Counted from the first letter of the stretch, positions 21,650-32,366 are shown. The stretch: 64,000 nt of DNA from Shewanella sp. (GCF_013214165.1 NZ_JABSSM010000022.1:1-64000), one strand, 5' to 3'. Translations and numbers: made by a program. The notes: generated by a model not told the origin, from the letters alone.

Positions 21650-21907
21650 CTAAACTCGCTGCGATTCGATAAAGCTGGCCAGACTCGACACGCTGTAAAA
21701 ATGTGCCTTGGTGGCATCTGAATTGGCTTCGATTTTGACATCGAACTGCTTCTTAATTGCCAGTCCAAGCTCCAGGGCATCGATTGAATCTAGTCCTAGA
21801 CCTTCACCGAATAGCGCCGCCTCGGTGTCGATATCATCGACAGTGACATCTTCGAGATCTAGGCTATCTATGATTAATTGTTTTATTTCGTTATCTAGTT
21901 TCATCAT
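21650..21907 (-). CDS. Acyl carrier protein
   Basis: LGLDSIDALELG phosphopantetheine site. Confidence 0.9.
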   Translation of the reverse strand: MMKLDNEIKQLIIDSLDLEDVTVDDIDTEAALFGEGLGLDSIDALELGLAIKKQFDVKIEANSDATKAHFYSVSSLASFIESQRV

Positions 21908-22697
21908 GTTCTAAGTTCGTCTTAAAGTAATCTTCCAGATCCCGTGTAAGTTGACGTGCCATTTTCGCATCGCCTCCGGCAATCGCATCATACCTGATAT
22001 GGTCGATGGTTTCGCCTACTTCGACTCGCATGCCTATGGTGCGACGGGGTATTTGATACCAGGCTTCTTGTTTACTCAAGCCTGGTGCATTGGTACGAAG
22101 AACCACAGGCAACAAATCTGTCTTGGTTCTCAGTGCAATATTGGCGGCGCCTCTGGCAAAGCTGTTGATGCTAGTGCCTAAGACTGTGCGTGTGCCTTCG
22201 GGGAAAATGATTAAATTGGTGCCGTTTTTTAGCACATGTCTGCAATCTTCCAGTAGCAATTCGGCGCCTCGATTGGGGATATAACCGGCACAGGCGACCA
22301 CTCCACGCATGAAAGGGTTGCGCCAGATCCCTTGTTTAACGATACAGCCCGCGTTGGGCATCAAGCTGATCAATACCACCACATCGACCAGAGTCGGATG
22401 ATTAACGATCACCACTCTGCCTTTAGCCGAGGTGAGACGCGCTATATTTTCAGGACTCACCTTGATGACCCCCGCCCAGGTTAGCATATAAACGAAGCCG
22501 CGAAACATGATGTGTACCGCCTGCTGTACGCGGCGGATCCGCTCTAATTCTGTGCCTGGCCAGAACCTCAACAGGGGTAACAGGGTTAACGAGCTCAGCA
22601 AGCCACCGATACCGAAGGTGATATAACAAGTAACGCCGCCTATCCATCTGGGAACATAGGCTAGTCCTGTTAATCTGACTGCGGGGGTATCAGTCAA
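21891..22697 (-). CDS. 1-acyl-sn-glycerol-3-phosphate acyltransferase-like (LPLAT)
   Basis: IVNHPTLVDVV; FPEGTRT. Confidence 0.85.
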   Translation of the reverse strand: MTDTPAVRLTGLAYVPRWIGGVTCYITFGIGGLLSSLTLLPLLRFWPGTELERIRRVQQAVHIMFRGFVYMLTWAGVIKVSPENIARLTSAKGRVVIVNHPTLVDVVVLISLMPNAGCIVKQGIWRNPFMRGVVACAGYIPNRGAELLLEDCRHVLKNGTNLIIFPEGTRTVLGTSINSFARGAANIALRTKTDLLPVVLRTNAPGLSKQEAWYQIPRRTIGMRVEVGETIDHIRYDAIAGGDAKMARQLTRDLEDYFKTNLEHDETR

Positions 22698-23406
22698 AGC
22701 TGAGTTGCCAATGATAGTGACCCAAGTTACCGGCTAGAGTCCTGACAACAGACAAACTGTGTATCAGCTCAGCATAACTAATCTTTCTATTTCCCCGGGG
22801 CTGACTGAGCGTTAATTGTGGTTTTGTACATGTCTCATCGTATCGCTGGAGAACTAAGGCAAGAGAGATGGGGAGGCTAATGTCATCAACAAAATGTGTG
22901 TATATGTCGGGCACAGGCTGATCGCCGAAGACGAGTAATACCGGGGCCGGATCTTCATGGAGCAGGGCATAGGCTTCGATAAGTGCCTGTGGCAAGCTTT
23001 CTTCACCCGCGGCAATAGACGTCGACGGGGCTCGATTATCCGTAAGAATACTGTAAATTCCGCTTGCTGTGTTGTGCACCGATTGGCTAAAGGCCGTTGG
23101 AGAAAGAGGTTCTTGTGCGACTAGGTTATCGAGTAAGCCTAAGGTGCGATGTAACTCTCCGTGCCTGGAGGCAAAAATTGTGCGGCATGAATTAGGTGCA
23201 TCGGCCTGAAATGCGGCCTCGAGTTGCATCTTGGTCAAGGCGCTATAGCGTCGTCGCTGCATTGCAGGGACTCGTGCTAATTTAGGCGCATCAGGCACAG
23301 AGGGGCTTTGGTTATCATCGGAACTTTGCCAATGCTGCCAATCTTGGGGTTGCTGATGTCGGGGGGACCAGGCTCCCCAAGAACAAATGTTAAACCTTAA
23401 CTGCAA
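22690..23406 (-). CDS. Beta-ketoacyl synthase-like chain-length factor
   Basis: KS N-terminal-like fold, SQSVHNTASGIYSI, no catalytic Cys motif; first gene of the cluster. Confidence 0.75.
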   Translation of the reverse strand: MQLRFNICSWGAWSPRHQQPQDWQHWQSSDDNQSPSVPDAPKLARVPAMQRRRYSALTKMQLEAAFQADAPNSCRTIFASRHGELHRTLGLLDNLVAQEPLSPTAFSQSVHNTASGIYSILTDNRAPSTSIAAGEESLPQALIEAYALLHEDPAPVLLVFGDQPVPDIYTHFVDDISLPISLALVLQRYDETCTKPQLTLSQPRGNRKISYAELIHSLSVVRTLAGNLGHYHWQLSFD

Positions 23407-23645
23407 CGGAATGCCTCTGACACTAGATTAAAAATTGAGGATATATTTATTAAATCAAGGGATTATCTTGTCAAATCCCGAGCTGGCAAGCAAGTTGCCA
23501 TTTTTGCGTTATTCTACACTAGATTAACTGGGATGATGAAGTGTTTTGAGACACAGGTGTTGTTGAAATGTATATGCTTGTGACGTTTGGAGTGATAAAA
23601 CCCGCAGCCTATGCAACGGGTTGGTTTGTGGCGGGAGCTTGTCTA

Positions 23646-24512
23646 TTAGCCTGCTAAATATTTTTTCAGCTTACGCAGCGCCGCTTTCACCTTCTTGGTG
23701 TTTTCGGGACCCATGCGCACCATAAGTTTCTGTGCGTTGGGCAGTGCTTCTAGCTGAGGATCGACAAACTGATAGTTTACACTGATGCCATCGAGTTCAA
23801 TGGGCTGCTCTATGACAGGAGCCGCCAGCATGATGTCGATCGCTTGCAGTAACCTCTGATTGAAGCTCATGTCACCGTAGCCTAGCTCCTCGAATGCCTC
23901 TTCAAGCAAGGGCGTTAGCTCCTTGTAGGTCGCTGCGAGTTGTTGTTCATCTAAGTTAGCGACAAAATTGGCGTACAGATCATATCTGTGATAGCTATCG
24001 GGATTAAGATATGTCTTGTTGGTGATGTCTGACACCGTGAAGCTTCTGTCGGGGGCCTTGAGAGGGCTCACTTTTCGTGCCAGTTCACCCTGGGCTATGT
24101 TATCGATGAAGACCACGAAATGCCTGACCAGATCTTTTTCCACTAACATTGGCTCGATCTTCATGCCATCGGCAATTTCGACCGTTTTCTGATGTACATA
24201 GCCGTCGCTGTTACTCAAGCTCGGCAGTGGTTCTACCTGTATTTGTGGTTCCACTTCAATTTCAATTATTTCAGGCTCTATGACGTCTTCAATCACAGAT
24301 TCCGCAATATCCGCAATCGTTATCAGGGGCTCTTGCGGTATAACATTCTGCACTTCAACGGGCTGCGGCACAGGCTCAGGTTCATCGGCTTGGAAGTAAT
24401 AATAGGCACCTCCTGCAATGATCGCTGCCACCGCAAGGGTAACAATGGCTAAAGTACTGGAATTAGCTGACTTCTCTTGTGGCGCGATTCTATCTTCTTG
24501 ATTGACTTGCAT
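23646..24512 (-). CDS. DUF3014-like protein
   Basis: Single TM plus Pro/Glu-rich linker; HFVVFIDNIAQGELARKVSPLKAP. Confidence 0.7.
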   Translation of the reverse strand: MQVNQEDRIAPQEKSANSSTLAIVTLAVAAIIAGGAYYYFQADEPEPVPQPVEVQNVIPQEPLITIADIAESVIEDVIEPEIIEIEVEPQIQVEPLPSLSNSDGYVHQKTVEIADGMKIEPMLVEKDLVRHFVVFIDNIAQGELARKVSPLKAPDRSFTVSDITNKTYLNPDSYHRYDLYANFVANLDEQQLAATYKELTPLLEEAFEELGYGDMSFNQRLLQAIDIMLAAPVIEQPIELDGISVNYQFVDPQLEALPNAQKLMVRMGPENTKKVKAALRKLKKYLAG

Positions 24513-24673
24513 GTAATACCCTTTGTAAATACGACTCGGTTACAGGAGGTGACAGCTCTAATACCCAAAAGAGGGCTAGTCCATTTTGCAAAATTTAGCG
24601 GCCTTGTCTATAGGTATTAGCCGAATTAAAGAATAATTAATCGAATAACAATTAACGGATTTATGCTTGCCCT

Positions 24674-26749
24674 CTAAGCTTGGACGTACTGGTCTCGATC
24701 GCCTAGCCAACGTTGCACTATGCCATCGACATTATCCGGGACCTGTTCCATGATATGTACGGCCAGCTTCTGAATGTTGGGGATCAGTGCCTGATCTCGA
24801 ACCAGATCGGCAATCTTCATGTCGGCAATGCCGGTCTGCTTGGTGCCTAAGACCTCGCCCGGGCCCCTGATCTCCAGATCTTTCTGCGCTATGATGAAGC
24901 CATCGTTGCTCGCTCTGAGTACCCCCAATCGCTTGGTCGCCGTCGGTGACAAGGGCGCCTTATACATGAGTACGCAGTGACTGGCGACGGCGCCTCGACC
25001 GACTCGTCCCCTGAGTTGATGCAATTGAGCCAGACCTAAACGTTCCGGGTTCTCTATGATCATCAGGCTGGCATTGGGAACATCTACCCCCACTTCTATG
25101 ACTGTGGTGGCCACCAGGAGCTGCAGTTCACCAGATTTGAACTCGGCCATGATGGCCTTTTTCTCGGCAGACTTCATGCGTCCATGGATCAAGCCTATTT
25201 TGAGTTCGGGCAGTGCCAAGGTCAGCTCTGCGGCGGTATCTTCTGCCGCCTGACATTCCAGAGCTTCCGACTCTTCGATCAAGGTGCATACCCAATAGGT
25301 CTGTCTACCATCATAGGTGGCAGCATGGCGAACTCTCTCTATGACCTCATTGCGTCTCATGTCGGCCACGGCTACGGTTGTCACCGGAGTTCGCCCTGGT
25401 GGCAACTCGTCTATCACAGAGGTATCGAGATCGGCATAGGCTGTCATGGCCAAGGTGCGCGGAATTGGCGTCGCTGTCATGATCAGCTGGTGGGGATGGA
25501 AGCCCTGGCTGATGCCTTTCTCTCGCAGGCCAAGCCTCTGATGAACGCCGAATCTATGTTGTTCATCTATGATGATGAGAGCAAGATTGTTGAACACAAC
25601 CTGCTCCTGAAAAATCGCATGGGTGCCGATAACGATATTAGCCGCGCCGGACTCAATATCTTGCAAAGCTTGCGCTCTGGCCTTGCCCTTGACCTTACCG
25701 GCTAGCCAGCCGACTTTGAGCCCCAGAGGCTCAAACCAGAGGGCGAAGTTCTCGGCGTGCTGTTCGGCGAGTAATTCTGTCGGGGCCATCATGGCCACCT
25801 GATAGCCATTTTCTATGGCCTGCAATGCCGCCAAAGCTGCCACTAATGTCTTCCCCGAGCCCACATCTCCTTGAACCAGACGCATCATAGGCGAACTTTT
25901 TTCGAGATCGCTGCCGATGTCAACGCCGACTCTCTGTTGCGCCCCGGTAGGCTTAAAAGGCAGTGCCTTGAGGAAGGGGTTGAGTAGTTTACCTGTTGCG
26001 GTCAGACTCACGGCGTGATCGCGATTGCTGCGTTGACGCAACTTGAGCATGCTCAGGTTATGGGCTAAGAGTTCCTCCTGGATCAAGCGTTGCTGCGCCG
26101 GGTGGTGACCTTGCTCAAGATCGAACTGGGAAACCTGGTTATTGGGTCGATGTAATAGCTGTAAGGCCGCGTTGAGACTCAGGTTGTTGGGTTGCAGCTG
26201 AGGTGGGAGGAGTTCCTGCAAGCCGCCGCCGTCGAGCATGGCCAAGGCTTGATCTGTCAGCTTTATCCAACTCGCCTGCTTTAAGCCTTCGGTTGTCGGA
26301 TAAACAGGCGTCAAGGTATCACTCATGACCTGGTCGTCATCTGCGTGGATCAGCTTATATTCTGGATGGACTATCTCGGCCTGATGTTTGCCGCGACGTA
26401 TCTCTCCATAGGCCCTGATGCTTGCGCCATTGACTAGGCCATTCTTCTGCGCCACAGAAAAATTAAAAAACCTGAGGGTTAAGTAGCCTGTGTCATCTCT
26501 CACGGTACAGGTCATCATGCGCTTGCGGCCCTGGATGATCTGACTGGACTGGATCACGGCTTCTATGGTGCCGTAACTGCCAGGATAGAGTGAGGCTATG
26601 GGATATATTTGAGTGCGGTCTTCATATCTTAATGGCAGGTGGAATAGTAGATCTTGTATCGTATGAATGCCGAGCTTAGCCAGACGTTCGGCCATCTTCT
26701 TGGCAACGCCCTTAAGATCTGTGACAGGAACAAGATCGAGTCTCTTCAC
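24674..26749 (-). CDS. recG: ATP-dependent DNA helicase RecG
   Basis: QGDVGSGKTLVA, DEQHRFGVHQR, MTATPIPRTLA, GRVGRG. Confidence 0.95.
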   Translation of the reverse strand: MKRLDLVPVTDLKGVAKKMAERLAKLGIHTIQDLLFHLPLRYEDRTQIYPIASLYPGSYGTIEAVIQSSQIIQGRKRMMTCTVRDDTGYLTLRFFNFSVAQKNGLVNGASIRAYGEIRRGKHQAEIVHPEYKLIHADDDQVMSDTLTPVYPTTEGLKQASWIKLTDQALAMLDGGGLQELLPPQLQPNNLSLNAALQLLHRPNNQVSQFDLEQGHHPAQQRLIQEELLAHNLSMLKLRQRSNRDHAVSLTATGKLLNPFLKALPFKPTGAQQRVGVDIGSDLEKSSPMMRLVQGDVGSGKTLVAALAALQAIENGYQVAMMAPTELLAEQHAENFALWFEPLGLKVGWLAGKVKGKARAQALQDIESGAANIVIGTHAIFQEQVVFNNLALIIIDEQHRFGVHQRLGLREKGISQGFHPHQLIMTATPIPRTLAMTAYADLDTSVIDELPPGRTPVTTVAVADMRRNEVIERVRHAATYDGRQTYWVCTLIEESEALECQAAEDTAAELTLALPELKIGLIHGRMKSAEKKAIMAEFKSGELQLLVATTVIEVGVDVPNASLMIIENPERLGLAQLHQLRGRVGRGAVASHCVLMYKAPLSPTATKRLGVLRASNDGFIIAQKDLEIRGPGEVLGTKQTGIADMKIADLVRDQALIPNIQKLAVHIMEQVPDNVDGIVQRWLGDRDQYVQA

Positions 26750-26847
26750 GCCCGGTACCCATTTTATCGATTGAATGTTATCTGAGTAAAATACTCAAAC
26801 ACTGTATTTATATACATATACTATCAGATAAACCCATGATGGCAATG

Positions 26848-27147
26848 TTAGGGCCAATTTAACCCTTTATAGCCAGCCTTTTTGTCTTGCAATTCGGGCT
26901 GCATCGATTCTATTGCTTGCGTTAAGTTTGCCAGTGTGGGCTGACCGAGTATGTTGGCACCTATGGCTAAACGATAATTTGCATAAGCCTTATCATAATC
27001 TTGGCTTTGCTCTCCGAGAGTTTCTAGCTGTGCTAGGTTCATGGTGTTGGCTGCTGCATCTATGGCGGTGATCTGATTTGCGCTAACGGGCAGGGTAAAG
27101 ATTGCCGCTGTGCTGATGAGAGTGCCGACCAATAAGAACGTCTGCAT
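26848..27147 (-). CDS. Hypothetical secreted protein
   Basis: Signal peptide; no recognised domain. Confidence 0.5.
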   Translation of the reverse strand: MQTFLLVGTLISTAAIFTLPVSANQITAIDAAANTMNLAQLETLGEQSQDYDKAYANYRLAIGANILGQPTLANLTQAIESMQPELQDKKAGYKGLNWP

Positions 27148-27309
27148 ATATTTCTCCTTGTAGTCCCGAGTGCTCGGGTGGATTAAGTCCCTTTATGGGG
27201 TCAGGACTAGTATCAAAGAGATTGGAAGAAACTTGCAGACACAAAGGTCATAAGATCATGATGACAATTGTCATCATGATCTTATTTTCAGAATGTAAGG
27301 GGCTGGATA

Positions 27310-28242
27310 TTAGGCTGAGGCCTGCACGACCAGATAGCCCATATAGCTGAGATAACCGGTTAGCAGTATGGCGCCTTCGCGGCGGCCGATCCTGAATCCT
27401 GTCCAAGCGAAGGGCAATAAAAGCAGGGATAGGGCCAGCATGACGATAAAATCGAAATTCTGAATACCGGCGGCGGCAATAGGATGAACCAGGGCGGTTA
27501 CACCTAAAATGCCCAAAATATTGAACAGGTTAGAGCCGACTATGTTACCTATGGCTAGGTCACTCTCTCCCTTACGTGCGGCCACCAGAGAAGTGACTAG
27601 CTCGGGCATGCTGGTGCCTATGGCGACTACGGTCAAGCCTATGATGACTTCGCTGATCCCAAATGTCTTGGCCAGATCCACGGCGCCATCAACGAACAGT
27701 ATCCCGCCACCCACGAGCATGGCGATGCCTACGATAATAAACAACACAGAAAGCCCAGTTTTTTGTGGGGTATCATCTATCTCTTCGCTGTCACCACTAT
27801 TGCGCGAACTGATAAAGCTGAAGCTGAGATAGCCGACTAATAAGCTGAAGAGCAGGGCGCCATCCCAGAAGCTGAGCTCGCCATCGAGTAGCAAGCCCCA
27901 GAAGAGCATAGAGGCGGCGATCATGATGGGAATATCACGTTTGACCATCTGTGACTTCACCTGGATTGGACGTATGAGGGCTGTGATAGCCAAGATGAGT
28001 CCTATGTTGGCGATGTTAGAGCCGATGACATTACCTAAGGCGATGCCACTATTGCCAGCCAGGGCCGATTTTAAACTGACGGCTAGCTCGGGGGCGCTGG
28101 TACCGAAGGCGACTATGGTGAGGCCGATAATTAGCGGGGTAATACCGAGTCTAAGGGCGATTGCGCTGGCGCCTCGCACTAAAGCTTCGGCGCCTAAGGT
28201 GAGGATCACGAAACCACCTATGATATAGAGAGCGATTAACAT
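27310..28242 (-). CDS. Calcium/sodium antiporter (YrbG-like)
   Basis: Duplicated GTSAPELAVSLKSAL / GTSMPELVTSLVAA motifs. Confidence 0.9.
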   Translation of the reverse strand: MLIALYIIGGFVILTLGAEALVRGASAIALRLGITPLIIGLTIVAFGTSAPELAVSLKSALAGNSGIALGNVIGSNIANIGLILAITALIRPIQVKSQMVKRDIPIMIAASMLFWGLLLDGELSFWDGALLFSLLVGYLSFSFISSRNSGDSEEIDDTPQKTGLSVLFIIVGIAMLVGGGILFVDGAVDLAKTFGISEVIIGLTVVAIGTSMPELVTSLVAARKGESDLAIGNIVGSNLFNILGILGVTALVHPIAAAGIQNFDFIVMLALSLLLLPFAWTGFRIGRREGAILLTGYLSYMGYLVVQASA

Positions 28243-28374
28243 CTTAGTTCCAATTATCCTGTGGTAAATTTTTTGATTATCTAGCTTAAAGTTTTTTCAT
28301 CATAAGGCAAACATTAACGCCATATTATGTCATTAATGTTGCTATAGGTTTCAGGCTGGGACCACCACACAAAA

Positions 28375-28395
28375 AAGCACGCTCGGCGCGTGCTT
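28375..28395 (-). terminator. Rho-independent terminator after the acyl-CoA synthetase
   Basis: AAGCACGC/GCGTGCTT stem with A-run on plus strand (T-run on minus). Confidence 0.75.
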
Positions 28396-28423
28396 GCTAT
28401 TATTTTGTATTAAAGAGTCACAA

Positions 28424-30235
28424 CTAGTCTATTTCATCTTCCCAGCGTATCTTGCCGCCACGTATGCCGTCGACTCTGTCAGTGAATCTTTTTTCCAGTA
28501 CATGACGCTTAATTTTAAGTGTTGGAGTCAGCACATCGTTATCGACATCCCAGGCGTCCTTGACGACTATGATGGCATCCACAGTCTCATGGGATTCAAG
28601 ATTGGGGTTGATACTGTCCAGTGTCGCCTTAAGTGAGCGACGAACCTCTTCCCTCGGCTGCAGATATGCCCCTTCGGAGAGTTGCACTAAGGCGATAGGG
28701 TGAGGCAGACCAGAACCTATGACACACAGTAATTCAATATGGGGATCTTGTGCCATCTTGCGCTCTATGGGCACGGGGGCGACATATTTCCCCTTAGAGG
28801 TCTTGAAGTTATCTTTAACCCTACCGGTAATTGATACACAACCATCGCTGTCGATGGAGCAGAGATCTCCGGTGCGGAAATAGCCGTCTTCATCGAATGA
28901 GGCGGCGGTCAGCTCATCTTGTTTATAGTAACCTGTCATCAAGCCCGGGCTTTTTACCAAAAGCTCGCCCTTGTCCGTTTGCTTGATTAGGCAACCTTCG
29001 ACGGCGCGGCCGACTGTGCCGATTTTACTGGCATCGAAGGGATAGTTGATGATGGAGTAGGCGCTGTTTTCTGTCATCCCCCAGGCCTCACTGATATTGA
29101 GGCCTATGCTGTGATACCAGTTGATCAACGATGGTGGAATGGGTGCAGACCCAGATCCTAACAAGCGACAATGCTCCAGGCCTAGGCCTGCATGGATCTT
29201 CTTCTTGATGATGCCGTTGATAATAGGGACCTTAAGCAGCAAGTTCAGCTTAGCGTTACCTATCTTGGCGATAATATTTTGCTGAAATAGGCTCCAGAGC
29301 CTAGGGACCGAGAAAAATACCGTGGGTCTGGCACGTTGCACATCGGCAACGAAACTATCCAGACTCTCGACGAAGGCGACGCTGCTGCCGGAGTAGAATG
29401 AGGAGCCTTCCATCGCCACGCGCTCTGTGATGTGGGCCAGAGGCAGGTAAGAGATTAATCTGTCGTCGACACCTGTGTTTAGATCTCTTACCACCGCCTT
29501 ACAGGTCCAGGCGTAGCTGGCGAAGGTCTGCATCGCCCCCTTAGGCTTGCCGGTGGAGCCAGACGTATAAATGAGCGTCATGGTCTGCTCAGGAGTCGCA
29601 AATGGGGCATCTAGCAGGGGCTCACCAAGTTGCAGTAGGTTCTCCCACTTATATTGAGCCGGCATGGTGTCGTAGGGCATGGCCATTCGCAAGATATCGC
29701 CGCCAACTCCAGCTTCTTGATCGGCCCAGTAATCTAGCTTACCAATAATTATGGCCTTGGCTTCGCTGTGCTCCAACACGTAACGTATGGTATCGGCGTT
29801 GGCAGTTGGGTAGATGGGCACACTGATATAGCCGCCATGCATCAGGGCGAGATCGGTAATAAACCATTCGGCACAGTTTTTAGAGAGCAGGGCGATTTTA
29901 TCACCCGGTTTGAGGCCTAAGTGTCTCAGTGCACCGGCGAGCTGCTGCATCTTCTGCTGTACTTCGCGCCAGCTAAAATCTAGGTACTGGCCATTGATCG
30001 GTTGTCGCAAGTAAGTCGAGTCACCTAGTGTGTCAACCCAGTGGTTGAGCATCTCTACAGGTGTTTTGATCTGTGATTCCATCGGCAACTCCATACTTGT
30101 GATTGTTAATTCCTTTCCAATCGGCAAACTTTTGTTTTTATAAGGCTTGTGTTTGCTGTTGGGATTAATTTGAGTATGGCGAAAATTGTGAACGATGACA
30201 ATTAGTTTGGATAACTGTGAGATAAATCGATACAA
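28424..30235 (-). CDS. AMP-dependent long-chain acyl-CoA synthetase (true start probably near 30095)
   Basis: LIYTSGSTGKPKGAMQTF; EAWGMTENS; GYFRTGDLC. Confidence 0.85.
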   Translation of the reverse strand: MYRFISQLSKLIVIVHNFRHTQINPNSKHKPYKNKSLPIGKELTITSMELPMESQIKTPVEMLNHWVDTLGDSTYLRQPINGQYLDFSWREVQQKMQQLAGALRHLGLKPGDKIALLSKNCAEWFITDLALMHGGYISVPIYPTANADTIRYVLEHSEAKAIIIGKLDYWADQEAGVGGDILRMAMPYDTMPAQYKWENLLQLGEPLLDAPFATPEQTMTLIYTSGSTGKPKGAMQTFASYAWTCKAVVRDLNTGVDDRLISYLPLAHITERVAMEGSSFYSGSSVAFVESLDSFVADVQRARPTVFFSVPRLWSLFQQNIIAKIGNAKLNLLLKVPIINGIIKKKIHAGLGLEHCRLLGSGSAPIPPSLINWYHSIGLNISEAWGMTENSAYSIINYPFDASKIGTVGRAVEGCLIKQTDKGELLVKSPGLMTGYYKQDELTAASFDEDGYFRTGDLCSIDSDGCVSITGRVKDNFKTSKGKYVAPVPIERKMAQDPHIELLCVIGSGLPHPIALVQLSEGAYLQPREEVRRSLKATLDSINPNLESHETVDAIIVVKDAWDVDNDVLTPTLKIKRHVLEKRFTDRVDGIRGGKIRWEDEID

Positions 30236-30340
30236 AATTGGGCTAGCCTTGGAATGAAGGCTGATGACATTTTTTGGTTTAGCTTCTGGCTGAATGGGTA
30301 TTGGGGAGTGTGTTTTAAGGTCGTCCTTTCATGGTGATCT

Positions 30341-30603
30341 ATCGCCTGTCCGGCGAGGCATGTGCACTCTTTATTTTGAGACGGTTCTGCGAGTCGCCGG
30401 CTCTTGATTTCATAAGAGTCATCCATGTGGGCTCAGCCAAAACATCTGACCGCCACGGGCCAATGATACTCCCGGTATCATTATGGCATTCCCTACATCC
30501 TTGTAGGTCAAGGAGGAAATGCCGAAAAATGTAGGGAACATTTTCGGCCCTGTTTTGGAAGCTCGCAGCCGCATCTACACTCAGTTATTTACTTCTTCGA
30601 TTT
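30341..30603 (-). repeat. Structured dispersed repeat, copy B (long loop)
   Basis: On minus: CTGCGAG(30568-30562)/CTCGCAG(30393-30387), CCAAAACA(30558-30551)/TGTTTTGG(30444-30437), CGCC/GGCG(30343-30355); 106-nt loop. Confidence 0.75.
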
Positions 30604-30729
30604 GGGTTTCATTGGTTGAGTCGGTAACACGGAAATGCCCCAATATGAGTTTCAAGACTGAATACCTTGAATTAGATGTTGTATGGCTAAACTAATGGTA
30701 CAGCTATTTTTTGAGGCTAAAAAGTGTGT

Positions 30730-31173
30730 TTAACTCTTGAAACTGGATATGTAGCGTCCAATATTCTCCCCGTCTACTCTTTCATTTTTGAAGTAAAGAG
30801 AGACTACAGTTAGAAAATTGCCTGCTTTATTTTCGGTGTAGCGAAGTACTAACAGAGAGTCAGGGTTAACTCTCATCATTATTTTTATCTTATTGTTTTC
30901 TTCAGTGGTGTATATAGTGCCAGGTTGAGATAGCTTAAAGGATAGGGCCTCTTGCAAACTCTTCTTTATCTTTTTTAACCAGTGTCCATGTCTGTGTTCA
31001 ATGTGAATTTGGCCAAATCCCCTATGTCCTACTTGGAGTCTAATGGGAAGATCTTCATCAAAATTTACCATGGTGCCAGCTGGAATTACGGCCCAGTCTC
31101 TGTTGCCATTAATTTCCCAGAAATCAAATTTATGTGTACCTGTGCCAGTGTAAGTAAAAATATCTGATGCCAT
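30730..31173 (-). CDS. Hypothetical protein
   Basis: 147-aa ORF in an otherwise ORF-poor region. Confidence 0.5.
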   Translation of the reverse strand: MASDIFTYTGTGTHKFDFWEINGNRDWAVIPAGTMVNFDEDLPIRLQVGHRGFGQIHIEHRHGHWLKKIKKSLQEALSFKLSQPGTIYTTEENNKIKIMMRVNPDSLLVLRYTENKAGNFLTVVSLYFKNERVDGENIGRYISSFKS

Positions 31174-31449
31174 GGAAAAACGTATCTGTCTAAAAGGGCT
31201 AGGATACTATCAGCTTTGAACTATTGACACCATCGTCAATCTTAACTAAGATGAGCTTAGGTCGTTTAAAGACGATTTGTCAGCCTGAGGTAACCTAAGA
31301 TGGCTAGACAGAATAGTAAAAGCACAGTTACCCTTGACGTGCAGAGCGAGGTATAAATTATTTTGAAAGTTATATTTAACTAACAAATTAATTTGTTCAG
31401 TGACTCATTTATGAGACTGCGGGCGGCGCTCCGACCAAATCATTCAAGA

Positions 31450-31478
31450 AGCTGCTATATAATAGCAGCTTTTTTTAT
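31450..31478 (+). terminator. Terminator-like hairpin, no obvious upstream gene
   Basis: AGCTGCTATATAATAGCAGCT followed by a T-run. Confidence 0.5.
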
Positions 31479-31993
31479 GCCTAAGATCTAAGTCTACGAT
31501 GTAGACAAACAATTGATCCTATGGTTCTGGGGAAATTAGATGCCTTACTGATTTCCCTTGTTAACCTCAGGTATCCCTTTTAATACCATCTTTATCTAAT
31601 ATTCTTATAAAGCAGCATAGTTAATTTATCTACTTTGCTAGTATAGTTACACACAAAATTTAGCTACTTGATTGGAAGTTGAACACAATCGGTGTTCTCT
31701 TAGATGCTTCAATCTTCCCCATACTGATCGTAATGCAAATCGTAGGTAACTCTAACGTATTGTGTCTATTCATGAGTGAGCTTGTTATTAACTCCAGTAA
31801 AACAAACTGTTATAACATGGTATGCTGACTTAAATTTTATACAATACAGAGGGCGGAGCGGATTAGGGATCTAAGATACTTTTTCTAATCAATGTCAGGA
31901 TCACTAGAGTGGTTGCACTAAACCATTTCTGTCCATAAACGTGTTTAGTTGTCACAAGCCAGTAGAACTAAAATCGAAGAAATAAATACTCAG

Positions 31994-32366
31994 GTGTGAA
32001 CGCGGCTGTGACCTTCGACAGCATGGCGAGGTTTCACTACGTGAAACTATCCGAGCGAGAGATAGGGATATCGAACTGGCAGCTAAACACGGACGTTGTT
32101 TGCTGTCGCAGAGGCTATATTGTGCCGTGTCACTGAAGTGTTTGCACTTAAGGTCGTTCATTCACATCTGACCCATAGGGATATGGGAAATGTCTTGAGA
32201 TGTAGGGAACATCTCTGACCATGTGATCACGACATTCATACATCCTGTACAGCACCTGCTGCAAGCAATAAATACCAATGAAGCCATGCTTACCAGATAA
32301 CAACCAAATACCAAACCAGCCAAATGAACCGACATTAGATATTTCAGCAACTTGTTATCCGACAAG
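31994..32366 (+). repeat. Structured dispersed repeat, copy C
   Basis: GTGTGAAC(31994-32001)/GTTTGCAC(32140-32147), CTGTGAC(32006-32012)/GTCACTG(32129-32135), CGACAGCA(32016-32023)/TGCTGTCG(32101-32108), CTTGTTATCCGACAAG(32351-32366). Confidence 0.75.

Noticed and set aside
24192-24452. Plus-strand ORF opposite the DUF3014-like gene
   Set aside because: Arises from repetitive Glu/Ile/Pro coding sequence on the other strand
31417-31440. GCGGGCGGCGCTCCGACCA as a tRNA 3' end
   Set aside because: No acceptor stem partner, anticodon arm or T-arm could be found upstream
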